A stretch of 64,000 nt of DNA from Dictyobacter kobayashii. Its GTDB lineage: Bacteria; Chloroflexota; Ktedonobacteria; Ktedonobacterales; Ktedonobacteraceae. The position numbers were made by a program, and so were the translations under genes. The notes beneath the pieces were generated by a model that did no database searches, was not told where the DNA came from, and saw nothing but the letters and a program-made list of their open reading frames with translations. The DNA is taken from contig NZ_BIFS01000001.1 of NCBI RefSeq assembly GCF_003967555.1, positions 2,604,001 to 2,668,000 of the forward strand. The letters run 5' to 3'. This document shows, in pieces, positions 24,231-32,860 of this stretch. Numbering within the stretch: the first letter of the stretch is position 1; each line of letters starts with the position of its first letter.

Positions 24231-24977
24231 TCAAGCAGAGATAAAGGTAACCCCGGGACCAGTATGAAAATTCACATTGGTGACCTGTGAATAATTGGGA
24301 CCCCAGTTCATATTACTGGCCAGCACATGACCATTATCCAGCACCATCTCAACCACCCCAACATGACCAAATCCCTGAGCCCCCTGCACCCATGGCTGTA
24401 GATCCACAATGGCTCCAACTGATGGCTGATCCGAAACATGCCAATGGAACTCCTGAGCCCGATCCTGCCATTGCCACGCATTCGAATTAGAGGTCCAGGG
24501 AACAAAAAAACCATGTAGCTGAAAGTAGCGCTGGCTGGCCCACCAGGTACATTGACCATAAGCAAACGGATTGGTACGACCATGAACAGCCTGCAACCCA
24601 GCAGTATTCATAGGCTGATTGCCGTCAGGTATTCCCTGGGCCACGCCAGTATTGCCCTGATGCTGAATGCAAAGCTGCTGATTCACAAAAATCTTATCAG
24701 GGTTAGCCAGATGATTATAAGACGTCAGGGTCTGCCACGTCGTAGCGTGACTGGCCGCAATCGTTCTCAATGTGTCACCACCGCGAACCACATAAGTCTG
24801 ATCACCTTTAGCACAGGGGGGCTGGGCGAGAGCACCAAATAAAGTCGGCGCAAAAGCAGTGCTCAACCAGACCATCCCTAACACAGTCAACACGGCCAGA
24901 TGGCCGGCTATGATACTTATCACACGATGCTGATTAAAGTATGTACGAATACGTTGATATTTCTCAGTAGAGAACAA
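24231..24977 (-). CDS. LysM-CHAP cell-wall amidase/peptidase, copy 1
   Basis: TTG at 24977 chosen for the AGGAGAAGAGGAG site and agreement with the paralogue; 248 aa. N-terminal membrane segment (RVISIIAGHLAVLTVLGMVWL), LysM repeat (QTYVVRGGDTLRTIAASHATTWQTL...NQQLCI), then a CHAP domain with catalytic Cys in YGQCTWWASQRY and His in GFGHVGVVEMV. Exported peptidoglycan-binding hydrolase (NlpC/P60-like fold) acting on the wall. Monocistronic. Confidence 0.88.
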   Translation of the reverse strand: MFSTEKYQRIRTYFNQHRVISIIAGHLAVLTVLGMVWLSTAFAPTLFGALAQPPCAKGDQTYVVRGGDTLRTIAASHATTWQTLTSYNHLANPDKIFVNQQLCIQHQGNTGVAQGIPDGNQPMNTAGLQAVHGRTNPFAYGQCTWWASQRYFQLHGFFVPWTSNSNAWQWQDRAQEFHWHVSDQPSVGAIVDLQPWVQGAQGFGHVGVVEMVLDNGHVLASNMNWGPNYSQVTNVNFHTGPGVTFISA

Positions 24978-25173
24978 ATAGACTACTCCTCTTCTCCTAA
25001 AAACAACGCAGGTCCAATTACCTGCCACTTCAATAAATACATATCTATGAATATATTAGGGCATCTACAACGAATCGTCATGAAATATGCTGGAACATAG
25101 GAAAAAGGGCGAGACAAAGTTAAGTTAAACAAAGAATATTTTTATAATAAATTAATGCAGGAGAGCAAAGGAC

Positions 25174-25209
25174 AAAAAAAGAGGCTGGACAAGATGTCCA
25201 ACCTCTTTT
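25174..25209 (-). terminator. Intrinsic terminator after second LysM-CHAP gene
   Basis: GAGGCTGGACA pairs with TGTCCAACCTC, flanked by an A-run that is a T-run in the transcript. 14 bp after the stop. Confidence 0.88.
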
Positions 25210-25222
25210 AGCTTAAAAGAAC

Positions 25223-25990
25223 TTATTTAGCGTTGATAAAGAATACGCCAGGGCCAACAGAAAACTGAGTTCGAGAAACGACACCGAGGCCACCCCAGTT
25301 CATCTGACTGACAGTAAAGCGTCCATTGGCCTGGATGCTTTCCACAACCCCTACGTGACCAACTGAACCAGCACCTTGCACTCCACCGTTTAACTGCATA
25401 ATATCACCCACGTGAGGAGTGGTAGAAACATTCCAGTGGTACTGATGGGCTCGTGTAACCCACATATTTGCATTTGAGTTGGTCATCCAGGGAACATAAA
25501 TACCAGTCAACTGGTGATAACGATTATCTGCCCACCATGTGCACTGGCCAGCAGGGAAAATGTTAGCAGTGCCATGGACAGCCTTGGAAACAGCCTTAGC
25601 GACCACTGGAGCAGTCTTAACAACGACTGGAGCAGTCTTAGCTGGAGCTACAGGCTTAGTGGTAGGTTTTGCAGCACTTTTAGTTGGAATACAAATGGTC
25701 TGATTGACAAAAATAGTATTTGCATCTGTCAATTTATTGTAAGAGGCCAATGTTTGCCAGGTCGTTTGATTACTCTGAGCGATAGCTCCCAAAGTATCAC
25801 CCAACTGAACACTATATGTTTTGTCTCCACTGGCACACGTAGAAGCAGCAAAAGCTCCGCGCACATCAGTAAAGAAAATATTGCCAAGCAACATAAGAGC
25901 AAAAGCAGCCATCACGACAACCTGTCCTGCGGCAATGCAAACGACTCGATGTTGAGAGATAAACTGCGAGATGCTAGGCGTTTTCGACAT
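25223..25990 (-). CDS. LysM-CHAP cell-wall amidase/peptidase, copy 2
   Basis: 255 aa; ATG at 25990 (AAAGGAG nearby). N-terminal membrane helix (AGQVVVMAAFALMLLGNIFF), LysM (KTYSVQLGDTLGAIAQSNQTTWQTL), a 45-residue Pro/Ala/Lys linker (KPTTKPVAPAKTAPVVVK) absent in copy 1, and CHAP with AGQCTWWADNRY and GSVGHVGVVESI. Adjacent paralogues imply tandem duplication followed by linker change. Confidence 0.9.
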   Translation of the reverse strand: MSKTPSISQFISQHRVVCIAAGQVVVMAAFALMLLGNIFFTDVRGAFAASTCASGDKTYSVQLGDTLGAIAQSNQTTWQTLASYNKLTDANTIFVNQTICIPTKSAAKPTTKPVAPAKTAPVVVKTAPVVAKAVSKAVHGTANIFPAGQCTWWADNRYHQLTGIYVPWMTNSNANMWVTRAHQYHWNVSTTPHVGDIMQLNGGVQGAGSVGHVGVVESIQANGRFTVSQMNWGGLGVVSRTQFSVGPGVFFINAK

Positions 25991-26332
25991 AAAATGAGTC
26001 TCCTTTAGCTACGGCTTCCCAATCACAATCGTGGTAACCAGGAAGTATTGACTGGTTGCATTGATATTAACGCATCTATGAATGAAACGCTATGATACAC
26101 CATGATATGTAGGACAAAAGTAATAAAAATAATGAAACAAATTGAGAAACACTCCCCAAAAAGTCACAGAAATTGAATTCATGATCTATATATAAAAAGT
26201 ACTTAGCGTATATTTATATAGAATATTTGTAAGACACAAATAAAGCCTAATGTGGATTATGGCAAGAAGGCATTGGGAGACAGACTCGCAACAAAAATTA
26301 TGGACATCACCAAAAAAGTGATCTGAAAGGGG

Positions 26333-26361
26333 TTGACGAAAGCAGGAGATCATGCTATATT
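26333..26361 (+). promoter_or_regulatory. Promoter of tRNA-Phe
   Basis: TTGACG (26333-26338), 17-bp spacer, TATATT (26356-26361), ending ten bases before the tRNA. The 26000-26330 stretch before it holds no gene. Confidence 0.8.
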
Positions 26362-26371
26362 ATTGCCACGC

Positions 26372-26444
26372 GCCAAGATAGCTCAGTTGGTAGAGCATAG
26401 CACTGAAAATGCTAGTGTCGTCGGTTCGATTCCGTCTCTTGGCA
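26372..26444 (+). tRNA. tRNA-Phe (GAA)
   Basis: 73 nt cloverleaf: acceptor GCCAAGA/TCTTGGC, D-loop AGCTCAGTTGGTAGAGC, anticodon stem TAGCA/TGCTA with loop CTGAAAA (anticodon GAA, Phe), T-arm GTCGGTTCGATTCCG with GGTTCGATTCC loop, discriminator A. CCA is not encoded in full. Its 3' end is the att site of the element that follows. Confidence 0.95.
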
Positions 26445-26446
26445 CC
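26429..26446 (+). repeat. attL of the tRNA-Phe element
   Basis: ATTCCGTCTCTTGGCACC, the last bases of the tRNA, occurs again at 47318-47335. Integration within the tRNA 3' end keeps the gene intact. Confidence 0.85.
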
Positions 26447-26460
26447 CTTTCATTTTTGGC

Positions 26461-26499
26461 ACCCGCGCCCATCGGCTTCACAGGCTGATGGGCGCGGGT
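26461..26499 (+). terminator. Terminator after tRNA-Phe
   Basis: ACCCGCGCCCATC pairs perfectly with GATGGGCGCGGGT, then a T-rich tail. It now lies inside the element and probably replaces the original tRNA terminator, whose counterpart is at 47352. Confidence 0.85.
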
Positions 26500-26524
26500 T
26501 CGCTTTTGGCCCTTTTTGGCTTTT

Positions 26525-26546
26525 AGCGCCAAAACTGACGCCAAAA
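26525..26546. repeat. Putative integrase arm-type site (left)
   Basis: A 22-nt sequence AGCGCCAAAACTGACG... made of two near-repeats GCGCCAAAAC and GACGCCAAAA. An identical copy lies at 47195-47216, the opposite end of the element. Confidence 0.6.
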
Positions 26547-26563
26547 CGAAATTTTTCTTTGTT

Positions 26564-27730
26564 TTATTCCTCTTCTTCCTCCTCATCGGCCTCTTCTAGG
26601 AGATCCCCTAATTTGCTCATAGCATCCATCTGCATAGTGGGCAGAACGTGCGAATAGATATCCATCGTCATACTGATCTGGCTATGCCCTAATATCTCTT
26701 GCACGATTTTGGGATTAGTGCCCTGCTCTAATAGTAGAGTGGCGGTGCTATGGCGTAAATCATGAAAACGGATCTCGGGTAGTCCGGCCTTCTTTAAAAG
26801 CATTTTCAGTTGCACCAGGACATCATAGCCAGGATCTAGATGCTCGCCCATGGCTTTGCAGAAAACGAAGTCATTGTCATGCCAGAAGGGACCAGCTGCT
26901 TCTTTCCATTGCTGCTGTACGGCTTTGTGCTTCTTGAGTGCTTCAACAGCCGGAGCTGTCAACACCAGACTACGGCGACTCTTCGCTGTTTTCGTTTCTG
27001 CCAGTTGATAGCCCTGGCCAGTGGGCATGCGTACGAGCGCCTGGCGTATCCTTAATACCCCTGAAACCAGATCCACATTTTTCCACTTTAACCCCAGTAG
27101 TTCACCCCGCCTCATTCCCGTTGAGAGGGCCAGGATAAAGAGCACTTCTTGTGGATGCCCTTTGGCCGCCTCCAATAACTTGCGCGCCTGCTCTGCTGAT
27201 AGCGGCGTGATTTCCTTACGTACCACTCGTGGAGGAGACACCATCTTGCAGACGTTCCTTGAGACCAGCCCTAACCGTACTGCTTTGTCCAGCGCTGTGT
27301 GCAACATGCCATGGATAGCAGCAACCGATTTGGGTTTCAATCCGCTTTCTAACTTTTGCCGATAGAGTCGGTCCAGGTGCTGAGGGGTAATTTTCTGTAA
27401 AGGCAACTTACCCAATGTGGGAACAAGGTGCAGGCGCACTATAGCTTCATAACGTTCCCAGCTTCGAGGCCGAATAGTTTGCTTATGGGTCTCCAACCAT
27501 TCCTTTAAGTATTGTTCCAAAGTTTGTTGAGGGCCATTGATAATGGTTCCTTGATGTAGTTCCTGCTGCAGCTGTCTTAACTTTTCATTAGCCTCCTTTT
27601 TGTTTTTTGCATAAACCCTTTTCCGCGTGCCATCTTCAAGAGTGACGCGAATCTCATATCTGCCATCCTTGCGTAGAGATATAGATCCTTCACCATGCCC
27701 TCGATGTCCTCCGCTTTTCTTCTCAACCAT
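26564..27730 (-). CDS. Tyrosine recombinase (element integrase)
   Basis: 388 aa, GAAAGGA before ATG 27730. N-terminal AP2-like/arm-binding domain (GSISLRKDGRYEIRVTLEDGTRKRV), SAM-like core (TLEQYLKEWLETHKQTIRPRSWERYEAIVRLHL), catalytic domain with Arg in STGMRRGELLGLKW, HDLRH (about 323-327), GH (about 348-349) and nucleophile Tyr359 in MDIYSH. Ends in an acidic tail. Points toward the tRNA att site, which it should use for integration and excision. A truncated relative lies at 48336-48425. Confidence 0.95.
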   Translation of the reverse strand: MVEKKSGGHRGHGEGSISLRKDGRYEIRVTLEDGTRKRVYAKNKKEANEKLRQLQQELHQGTIINGPQQTLEQYLKEWLETHKQTIRPRSWERYEAIVRLHLVPTLGKLPLQKITPQHLDRLYRQKLESGLKPKSVAAIHGMLHTALDKAVRLGLVSRNVCKMVSPPRVVRKEITPLSAEQARKLLEAAKGHPQEVLFILALSTGMRRGELLGLKWKNVDLVSGVLRIRQALVRMPTGQGYQLAETKTAKSRRSLVLTAPAVEALKKHKAVQQQWKEAAGPFWHDNDFVFCKAMGEHLDPGYDVLVQLKMLLKKAGLPEIRFHDLRHSTATLLLEQGTNPKIVQEILGHSQISMTMDIYSHVLPTMQMDAMSKLGDLLEEADEEEEEE

Positions 27731-27749
27731 TGCGTTTGTCCTTTCAATA

Positions 27750-27779
27750 GAAAAAGCCGCGCTGGAAATCAGCGCGGCT
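27750..27779 (-). terminator. Intrinsic terminator between excisionase-like gene and integrase
   Basis: AGCCGCGCTG/CAGCGCGGCT stem with T-tail on the minus strand. It may let integrase be expressed separately from the upstream operon. Confidence 0.8.
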
Positions 27780-27796
27780 AGCGATCACGTCAAAAT

Positions 27797-27997
27797 TTAT
27801 AATTGTTGTTCACGCGCCTGGAGCCAGGCTTGTAGAGCATCCGGCCGGATCATTCTCTTACGGCCAAACAGAACAACAGGAAGGTTAGCCGTGAGAATGA
27901 GTTGGTAGACTGTGCCACGGCTAACTCCCAACGCCTGGGCAACCTGAGTAACATTCATGAGCATAGGCTGTATAGGGGGTTTTTGAACTTGCTGCAT
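27797..27997 (-). CDS. Excisionase-like HTH protein
   Basis: 66 aa, TAGGAG before ATG 27997. MNVTQVAQALGVSRGTVYQLILTANLPVVLFGRKRMIRPDAL is the winged HTH (HTH_17/MerR-like) of excisionase-family proteins. Placed just upstream of the integrase on the same strand, it likely directs excision. Confidence 0.85.
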   Translation of the reverse strand: MQQVQKPPIQPMLMNVTQVAQALGVSRGTVYQLILTANLPVVLFGRKRMIRPDALQAWLQAREQQL

Positions 27998-28036
27998 AGA
28001 CTCTTTACTCCTATAATTTTTTTTGTCGCTCCGGTG

Positions 28037-28155
28037 GAAAACAAACCTGCGAAACCTGCGAACCGCTCCACAGGCGGCTTCACGATGCAGGTTTGCCCTT
28101 TTTCAAACCTGCGGGAAACCTGCAAACCTGCGAACCGCTCCACAGGCGGCTTCAC
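28037..28155. repeat. Iteron-like AAACCTGC repeats with duplicated 32-bp unit
   Basis: A 32-bp unit beginning AAACCTGCGAACCGCTCC occurs at 28052-28083 and 28124-28155 (72-bp period), each with the dyad CCGC...GCGG, plus further AAACCTGC copies between them. More copies lie within the replication gene (about 28881-28905 and 29020-29040). A replication origin is the simplest reading. Confidence 0.6.
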
Positions 28156-28189
28156 ACGAATTGTGGTCTTTTTTGTGGATCTATAGTGG

Positions 28190-28543
28190 TTAGAAAAGGG
28201 TCAATTGCCCAGAGGATAGCGCTTCTTCTTGCTTCTTCTGAGCGCGGGTCGCTTTTGCATGAGCGATGTGATCAGTCAGGTCATAGCGCAAGTGGCACGC
28301 CTGGCAGAGAGCACGAAGATTTTCACGCCGAACATCATGTTTATCATGTTTGTCGCCTGGTCGTCCATCCGCATATGGCGCTCCCAGATGCGCAACTGTC
28401 AACACAACGTTTCCAGGGCGACCACTGGGCAGTGGCACGCCATTCGGGATACCGCACCACTCACAGGGCCAGCCAGCGATCCGGCGAATGGTGCGAGAGA
28501 CTTTTTTCCAGTTCGCTGGATAACGTTTCATATCCATTGGCAT
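28190..28543 (-). CDS. HNH endonuclease
   Basis: 117 aa, GAGGTGG before ATG 28543. CEWCG...NVVLTVAHLGAP...NLRALCQACHLRYD: two C-x2-C zinc pairs and the H-N-H core (VAHL, ENLRALC, CHLRYD). Small stand-alone HNH proteins are common next to replication genes in phages and islands, in homing or packaging roles. The second HNH gene at 38615 is only distantly similar. Confidence 0.85.
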   Translation of the reverse strand: MPMDMKRYPANWKKVSRTIRRIAGWPCEWCGIPNGVPLPSGRPGNVVLTVAHLGAPYADGRPGDKHDKHDVRRENLRALCQACHLRYDLTDHIAHAKATRAQKKQEEALSSGQLTLF

Positions 28544-28552
28544 AGAACCACC

Positions 28553-30607
28553 TCATTGGAGATCATCAAGTGGCGGCGATGGCGGTGGATACCCCAGGGC
28601 TGCACGCGATGGGTACCCCAGGCGAAGAATATGTTCATCAGTCAGGGAAGCGATCGTATAGGGCCACTCATCGGGACCAGCTGCTTGGTGCAGCGGTTGG
28701 ATCTGGGCAATCTCCCCCTCTGTTCGGAAGGATACTTCTTCTTGCGAGAGATAAAGGAGTACATTGACGCAGCGTGGCAGGTTCACCGTGATAAACCCTT
28801 CACCCTGTGGTGTCATCACAATCTGGAAGTGCTGCAGCGGGTGGCCTACTTCATCAACGGCAAGCCCTTGTACATCTTGCAGGTTTGCAGGTTTCGCAGG
28901 TTTGTTTTCCTCAGGGTCAAGTTTATTTTCGAGCGGAATATCCCCACTCAAGCCGCCCCCCAGGCCTTCTAAAGGGGTAGGTATATAAGAAATTTCCTCC
29001 TTTTGGGGAATAGCATCCTGCGAAACCTGCAAACCTGCAACGGACCAGAAAACCGCCCCACTACGTTTATCTGAACCCGCTTTGATCAGATGCAAGCCAC
29101 TTTCATCAAACTGGGTACCAATACGAGCTGATAAGGCTTTTCCCAGCTTGCGTTTAAAGTCTCCTTTCTTGGTATCCGAGACCTCATCAGGCAGTGCATT
29201 ATAGAGGCCAGCAACCCCAAGCCCCGTATCACCATCATCAAAGGACCCTGTTTTGATATCCTTGGCCAGGGTGGATACCAGGACGGGCGTATTCTGATAA
29301 AAATCATGCCACACACGCAGGAAGACCGCCCACTGTTGAGCATCATCATCACCCTGCTCATAGAGTTCATTGAGATTGCTTAAGAAGCCCTCGATCCAAC
29401 AATGGGAGAGGATACCGCCGATGGTATCCGCCCACTGCTGAAAGCTTCCCATCTGGGGAACGGTAGCCTTTGGACAACCCGCGGCAAACCAGGCACGAGC
29501 CAGAGTCAGCAATGCTGCAATTAATTGGCCCCGGTGTTCAGGAACCCATTCATGCAGATTGTGTTTGAAACCACCCCGGGTCCAGGGCTTATCCGTTCGG
29601 GCATCCATCCGTATCCAGTAGGAGCGACGCGGTAGATCGCCACCAATCTGAATATTGTTCCCCGTTGCCATCCAGGTAGCGCGCTGGGCATAGACGCCGT
29701 TTTTACTCTGGCCAAGGATACGCTCCTTCACCGTCGAGGAAGTCAATGCTGTGTCTAAGCTCGCTGCCTGGATTTTGGCTTTAATGTTATCGATGATAAT
29801 GATGGTTGCGCCTTCAGAAAGGGTCGAGGCAATGCGCTTGCGCCATTCATCGTCATCATAGGGCGCGGTCATCATCTCTGCTTTGCGGCCAGTGGCGATG
29901 AATGCCACCGTCTCAGCCAACAGGCTTTTGCCGGTGCCTGGTCGTGTGGCATCGATTAAGGCCAGGGGCACATGCCCATTGATCGACTGCCGAATGAGCG
30001 GAGTCAGCATCAACCCAATCGCATTGGCATGGCTGGCCTCATTTTCATAGGGAAACTCACCGATGGCTTCATCAAGTAATACCTGCGCATTCATAATGTC
30101 CTCATCGGTGGGCTGCTCAGGAATAGGGGGGATCTTCAGCGATGGAAGCGGCACATACACAGATCGCGTCACCGCATCATAGCCAGGTATTTCAATCAGT
30201 GTGCCGTCTGGGCGAAAAATGGGAAACTCAATGATGCTATCCAGCGGTGGAAAAAGCCACTCTCCCATCGTTAAAATGTCCTTGACGACATTGTCCGGCG
30301 GGGCCACATGCACCGGTCCCCTGGCCATGAGCTTCACAAAGTTCATGGAACGGCCCAGTATGCCTTTGAGTGTGGCATCAGTCAGCGCATCAATGAACGG
30401 GGTACCATCCTCTTTGCGCTGGATACGCACCAGCTGGCCATGCCGGACATAGATAGGGACCTTCGTCGTTTGCAGATGGGTTACAGCCTCAATGGCTAAT
30501 TCACGCCAGGGCCGATTTGAGATGAGCACACCAGGCAATCCATCCGCCTGCAACATCCTGGCCGCTTTGGCAAACAATTCGGTATCTTCAGATTGCGCAC
30601 TACTCAT
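28553..30607 (-). CDS. AAA+ replication protein (primase-helicase-like)
   Basis: 684 aa; start at ATG 30607 (GGAG six bases upstream, ATGA overlap with the preceding gene). N-terminal region resembles DUF927/primase-associated segments (RPWRELAIEAVTHLQ, VYVPLPSLKIPPIPEQP). Central ATPase: Walker A in DATRPGTGKSLLAE, Walker B in GATIIIIDNIKA, sensor in ATWMATGNNIQ and an Arg finger candidate in DLPRRSYWIRMD. The C-terminal 200 residues are linker-rich and coded partly by AAACCTGC repeats. A helicase that melts the element's origin is the likely role; no primase catalytic motif was identified. Confidence 0.75.
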   Translation of the reverse strand: MSSAQSEDTELFAKAARMLQADGLPGVLISNRPWRELAIEAVTHLQTTKVPIYVRHGQLVRIQRKEDGTPFIDALTDATLKGILGRSMNFVKLMARGPVHVAPPDNVVKDILTMGEWLFPPLDSIIEFPIFRPDGTLIEIPGYDAVTRSVYVPLPSLKIPPIPEQPTDEDIMNAQVLLDEAIGEFPYENEASHANAIGLMLTPLIRQSINGHVPLALIDATRPGTGKSLLAETVAFIATGRKAEMMTAPYDDDEWRKRIASTLSEGATIIIIDNIKAKIQAASLDTALTSSTVKERILGQSKNGVYAQRATWMATGNNIQIGGDLPRRSYWIRMDARTDKPWTRGGFKHNLHEWVPEHRGQLIAALLTLARAWFAAGCPKATVPQMGSFQQWADTIGGILSHCWIEGFLSNLNELYEQGDDDAQQWAVFLRVWHDFYQNTPVLVSTLAKDIKTGSFDDGDTGLGVAGLYNALPDEVSDTKKGDFKRKLGKALSARIGTQFDESGLHLIKAGSDKRSGAVFWSVAGLQVSQDAIPQKEEISYIPTPLEGLGGGLSGDIPLENKLDPEENKPAKPANLQDVQGLAVDEVGHPLQHFQIVMTPQGEGFITVNLPRCVNVLLYLSQEEVSFRTEGEIAQIQPLHQAAGPDEWPYTIASLTDEHILRLGYPSRAALGYPPPSPPLDDLQ

Positions 30608-30864
30608 ATCACACTCCATAAGGTTTGTTGCTGGCATTCGGTATGGATCTCTGTAGAGAAGTCGCTCAGCTGGTGTTGTGTCGCATACGAAGAGATCCAC
30701 TGCTCCGCCATATGTCGGGTCTGATCAATACTTTTTTCTAACCCTGCACCATGGTTGCGACCGCCACAGATGCAGGTACAGATGGGATGGATCGCATCAT
30801 AACAGCGAGCATCGCACCGCCCCACACACCCCTGCGAGTTGTAGACCGCGATCAGGGTTGCCAT
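30604..30864 (-). CDS. Cys-rich small protein (86 aa)
   Basis: ATG at 30864 after AAGGAG. SQGCVGRCDARCYDAIHPICTCICGG places seven Cys in 30 residues, suggesting one or two zinc sites; the C-terminal half is helical. Directly coupled (ATGA) to the replication protein, so perhaps a replication accessory. Family unknown to me. Confidence 0.7.
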   Translation of the reverse strand: MATLIAVYNSQGCVGRCDARCYDAIHPICTCICGGRNHGAGLEKSIDQTRHMAEQWISSYATQHQLSDFSTEIHTECQQQTLWSVI

Positions 30865-30879
30865 ACCCACTCCTTCCAT

Positions 30880-30912
30880 AAAAAAAGCTCTTACAGCACA
30901 AGCCATAAGAGC
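30880..30912 (-). terminator. Intrinsic terminator (GCNCT family)
   Basis: GCTCTTATGGC-ttgt-GCTGTAAGAGC then seven T on the minus strand. Ends the 31038-30928 unit. Confidence 0.85.
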
Positions 30913-30927
30913 AAACCCACGTTACTG

Positions 30928-31038
30928 CTATGAGAAGGAAAGATGAAACAAAAATGCGAGCACCAACCAGCAACACATGGCCCCCAGAAAAAACCATACA
31001 ATGGCAAAGAACAGCAATTCACGGCTGGAATAACGCAT
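30928..31038 (-). CDS. Single-span membrane microprotein (36 aa)
   Basis: ATG at 31038 with AAAGGAG at seven-base spacing; product MRYSSRELLFFAIVWFFLG... one long helix with a CC pair. Followed 16 bp later by a strong terminator. Unknown function. Confidence 0.55.
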   Translation of the reverse strand: MRYSSRELLFFAIVWFFLGAMCCWLVLAFLFHLSFS

Positions 31039-31053
31039 AGGGATGCTCCTTTT

Positions 31054-31326
31054 TCACATCATCAAACTGATATTTGTCGTCCAGGGTTCCTTGTCGTTAC
31101 CCGTTGGATATACTTTGTGGCGTTCACCATTGATAAATGCATATGTGTTACGACCTGAGCATGTTACTGGTACGGTATAGATCAAATTACAGTGCTCTAC
31201 CCGTTGATGCTCTCGTTCCTGACTGCGCTTGCGCGCCCAATGTCCATTGAACATGTCAAATCCTTTCCGTGAAATTTTTCCATCTTTCCACGCACTGTCG
31301 CGATTAGCCGAAGATTCTCGTTTCAT
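31054..31326 (-). CDS. Hypothetical protein (90 aa) coupled to Dam-like methyltransferase
   Basis: ATG 31326 overlaps the methyltransferase stop (ATGA). Basic N-terminus (MKRESSANRDSAWKDGK) and a small beta-like C-terminal part (TYAFINGERHKVYPTGND). No family recognised. Confidence 0.6.
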   Translation of the reverse strand: MKRESSANRDSAWKDGKISRKGFDMFNGHWARKRSQEREHQRVEHCNLIYTVPVTCSGRNTYAFINGERHKVYPTGNDKEPWTTNISLMM

Positions 31327-32184
31327 TGCCAAAGCTGAAGAGAGGAGACCATGGGCGGATAATTGCATAAGAGCAATTCAGTTACACGATCACGTGTGCC
31401 TTTGGTTCGTTGAGAATGTTTGACCGTTTCCCAGCGAACACGCCGCCACTTCTCAGGTGGATACCAGATCTCCAGCTGGGGATGTTCATAGTACGAAAGC
31501 ATGACAAACGACGGCGTGGCATTCAACACTGCAGCTAAGCGTTCATGATCAGCAAAGGTAAATGTCCCATCAATGCGTTTGTAGTAGTCTTCGACTCCCA
31601 GGTACGGCGGATCGACGTAGAACAGCGTCCGAGGCTTTTGATGTTGGCGTATGACCGTTTCAAAGTCTCGATTGTCAATCTCAACGCAGCGCAATCGCTG
31701 GGCAATGAGGGAAAAAGTTGAAGCGCTGGAATGAATGAGGCTGGCCAGATCCAAGAGATCGAGCTGCATTTTTCCAGCCCGTTGAAGACGTTGACCTGAG
31801 ATGAGAACCAAAGCTACTTTGCAGAACATAATACCAGCGCACTGCACGTTCTTGCGGATCAAGAATGGTTCCATCGAACAGACAAGCGTGATAGTCATAA
31901 TGTAGCTGCCGGCTATACGGCAATGTTTCTAGCCTGGCAGCAATATCTTCAGGATGATCACGCAACTGGAGCCAGAAGTTGACCAGGTCACCATTGAGAT
32001 CATTGATCACTTCATAGTGTTTCCAGAGCGGCTTCTGAGCAATCACATGACATCCACCCATAAATGGTTCACAATAGAGATCATAGACTTCTTTCGGTGG
32101 AAAGGCATCGACAATAAAGGGAGCCATGGCATGCTTCCCGCCCATCCATGAAACGGGTGAGCGGACACGTTGTGTTGTTATCAA
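31323..32184 (-). pseudogene. Dam-like (D12 class) adenine-N6 DNA methyltransferase, single frameshift
   Basis: Start TTG 32184 after AAAGGAAC. N-part: SPVSWMGGKHAMAPFIVDAFP (AdoMet motif I) and YCEPFMGGCHVIAQK; C-part: CVEIDNRDFETVIRQ and FYVDPPYLG (catalytic DPPY, motif IV). The frames join near an A5 run on the minus strand (T5 at 31769-31773), where one base too many would explain the break. About 285 aa when repaired, the family's length. No cognate endonuclease adjacent, so an orphan methylase that could mask the element from host restriction. Confidence 0.8.
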
Positions 32185-32247
32185 AAGTGTTCCTTTCACT
32201 CAATTCTGCCAACTCAGGGCGAATTGGCATAACTGAAGGAAAGAAAT

Positions 32248-32274
32248 AGCCCTCTTGTTCGCGCGAAGAGGGCT
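32248..32274 (-). terminator. Intrinsic terminator (GCCCT family)
   Basis: AGCCCTCTT-cgcgcgaac-AAGAGGGCT then ATTTCTTT on the minus strand; ends the 32806-32297 gene. Confidence 0.8.
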
Positions 32275-32296
32275 GATGATTGCTTTGTACTTTGTC

Positions 32297-32806
32297 TTAT
32301 TCTTCCTTGTCTGCTTCTTCCAGAAGAGCAAAAAGGCCACCAGGAAGGGCATACACCATCAGAGGAACTTCCCACCGATTGATCGTTTGCACCTCAAGGA
32401 CACCCTCACGAGTACGGGCTCGATACACCTGATAAACAAATGGACGCTTATAAGACGATGCAACAGCGCAATACACTGCTTTAGGAGGAACCTCATTCAA
32501 GGTGTGATTGATCTCGCTCACCGTCTTCAATTCCTGGGGCATCTCGCTTTGGCCTTCAAAGGGATCTATCTTTGGAATGGGCAAGCCTCGACGCTCAAGC
32601 TCCCTCTTGCAGAGATGCATCATAAGCGTATTCGGATGGCTCAGGTTGGTTGGCCTCTTCAGACCGCGCAGATTAAGTTGGCAGAAGATTTTTAACTTGA
32701 CGGATTCCTCACCATAGAGATTGGATACTTCTTGATTCGTCATGTTCTGAACCAATTGGTCATGCCGTTGTTTCAAGCTATCACCATGCTGCTCGTCGTT
32801 GTTCAT
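32297..32806 (-). CDS. Hypothetical protein (169 aa)
   Basis: ATG 32806 with GGGAG upstream. N-terminal third is polar and helical (MNNDEQHGDSLKQRHDQLVQNM), followed by a mixed domain (YQVYRARTREGVLEVQTINRWEV). Acidic end. No family recognised. It is an independent module with terminators on both sides. Confidence 0.65.
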   Translation of the reverse strand: MNNDEQHGDSLKQRHDQLVQNMTNQEVSNLYGEESVKLKIFCQLNLRGLKRPTNLSHPNTLMMHLCKRELERRGLPIPKIDPFEGQSEMPQELKTVSEINHTLNEVPPKAVYCAVASSYKRPFVYQVYRARTREGVLEVQTINRWEVPLMVYALPGGLFALLEEADKEE

Positions 32807-32826
32807 GGCTCTTTTTCTCCCATAAG

Positions 32827-32860
32827 AAAAGCCCTTACCTTGAATGTAGTAAGGGCTTAA
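32827..32860 (-). terminator. Intrinsic terminator (GCCCT family)
   Basis: AAGCCCTTAC/GTAAGGGCTTTT hairpin overlapping the stop of the PAPS-reductase-like gene. Confidence 0.75.

Noticed and set aside
28021..28160. CRISPR-like array
   Set aside because: Only two copies of the 32-bp unit plus short AAACCTGC repeats, no regular spacers and no cas genes; iteron-type repeats fit better.
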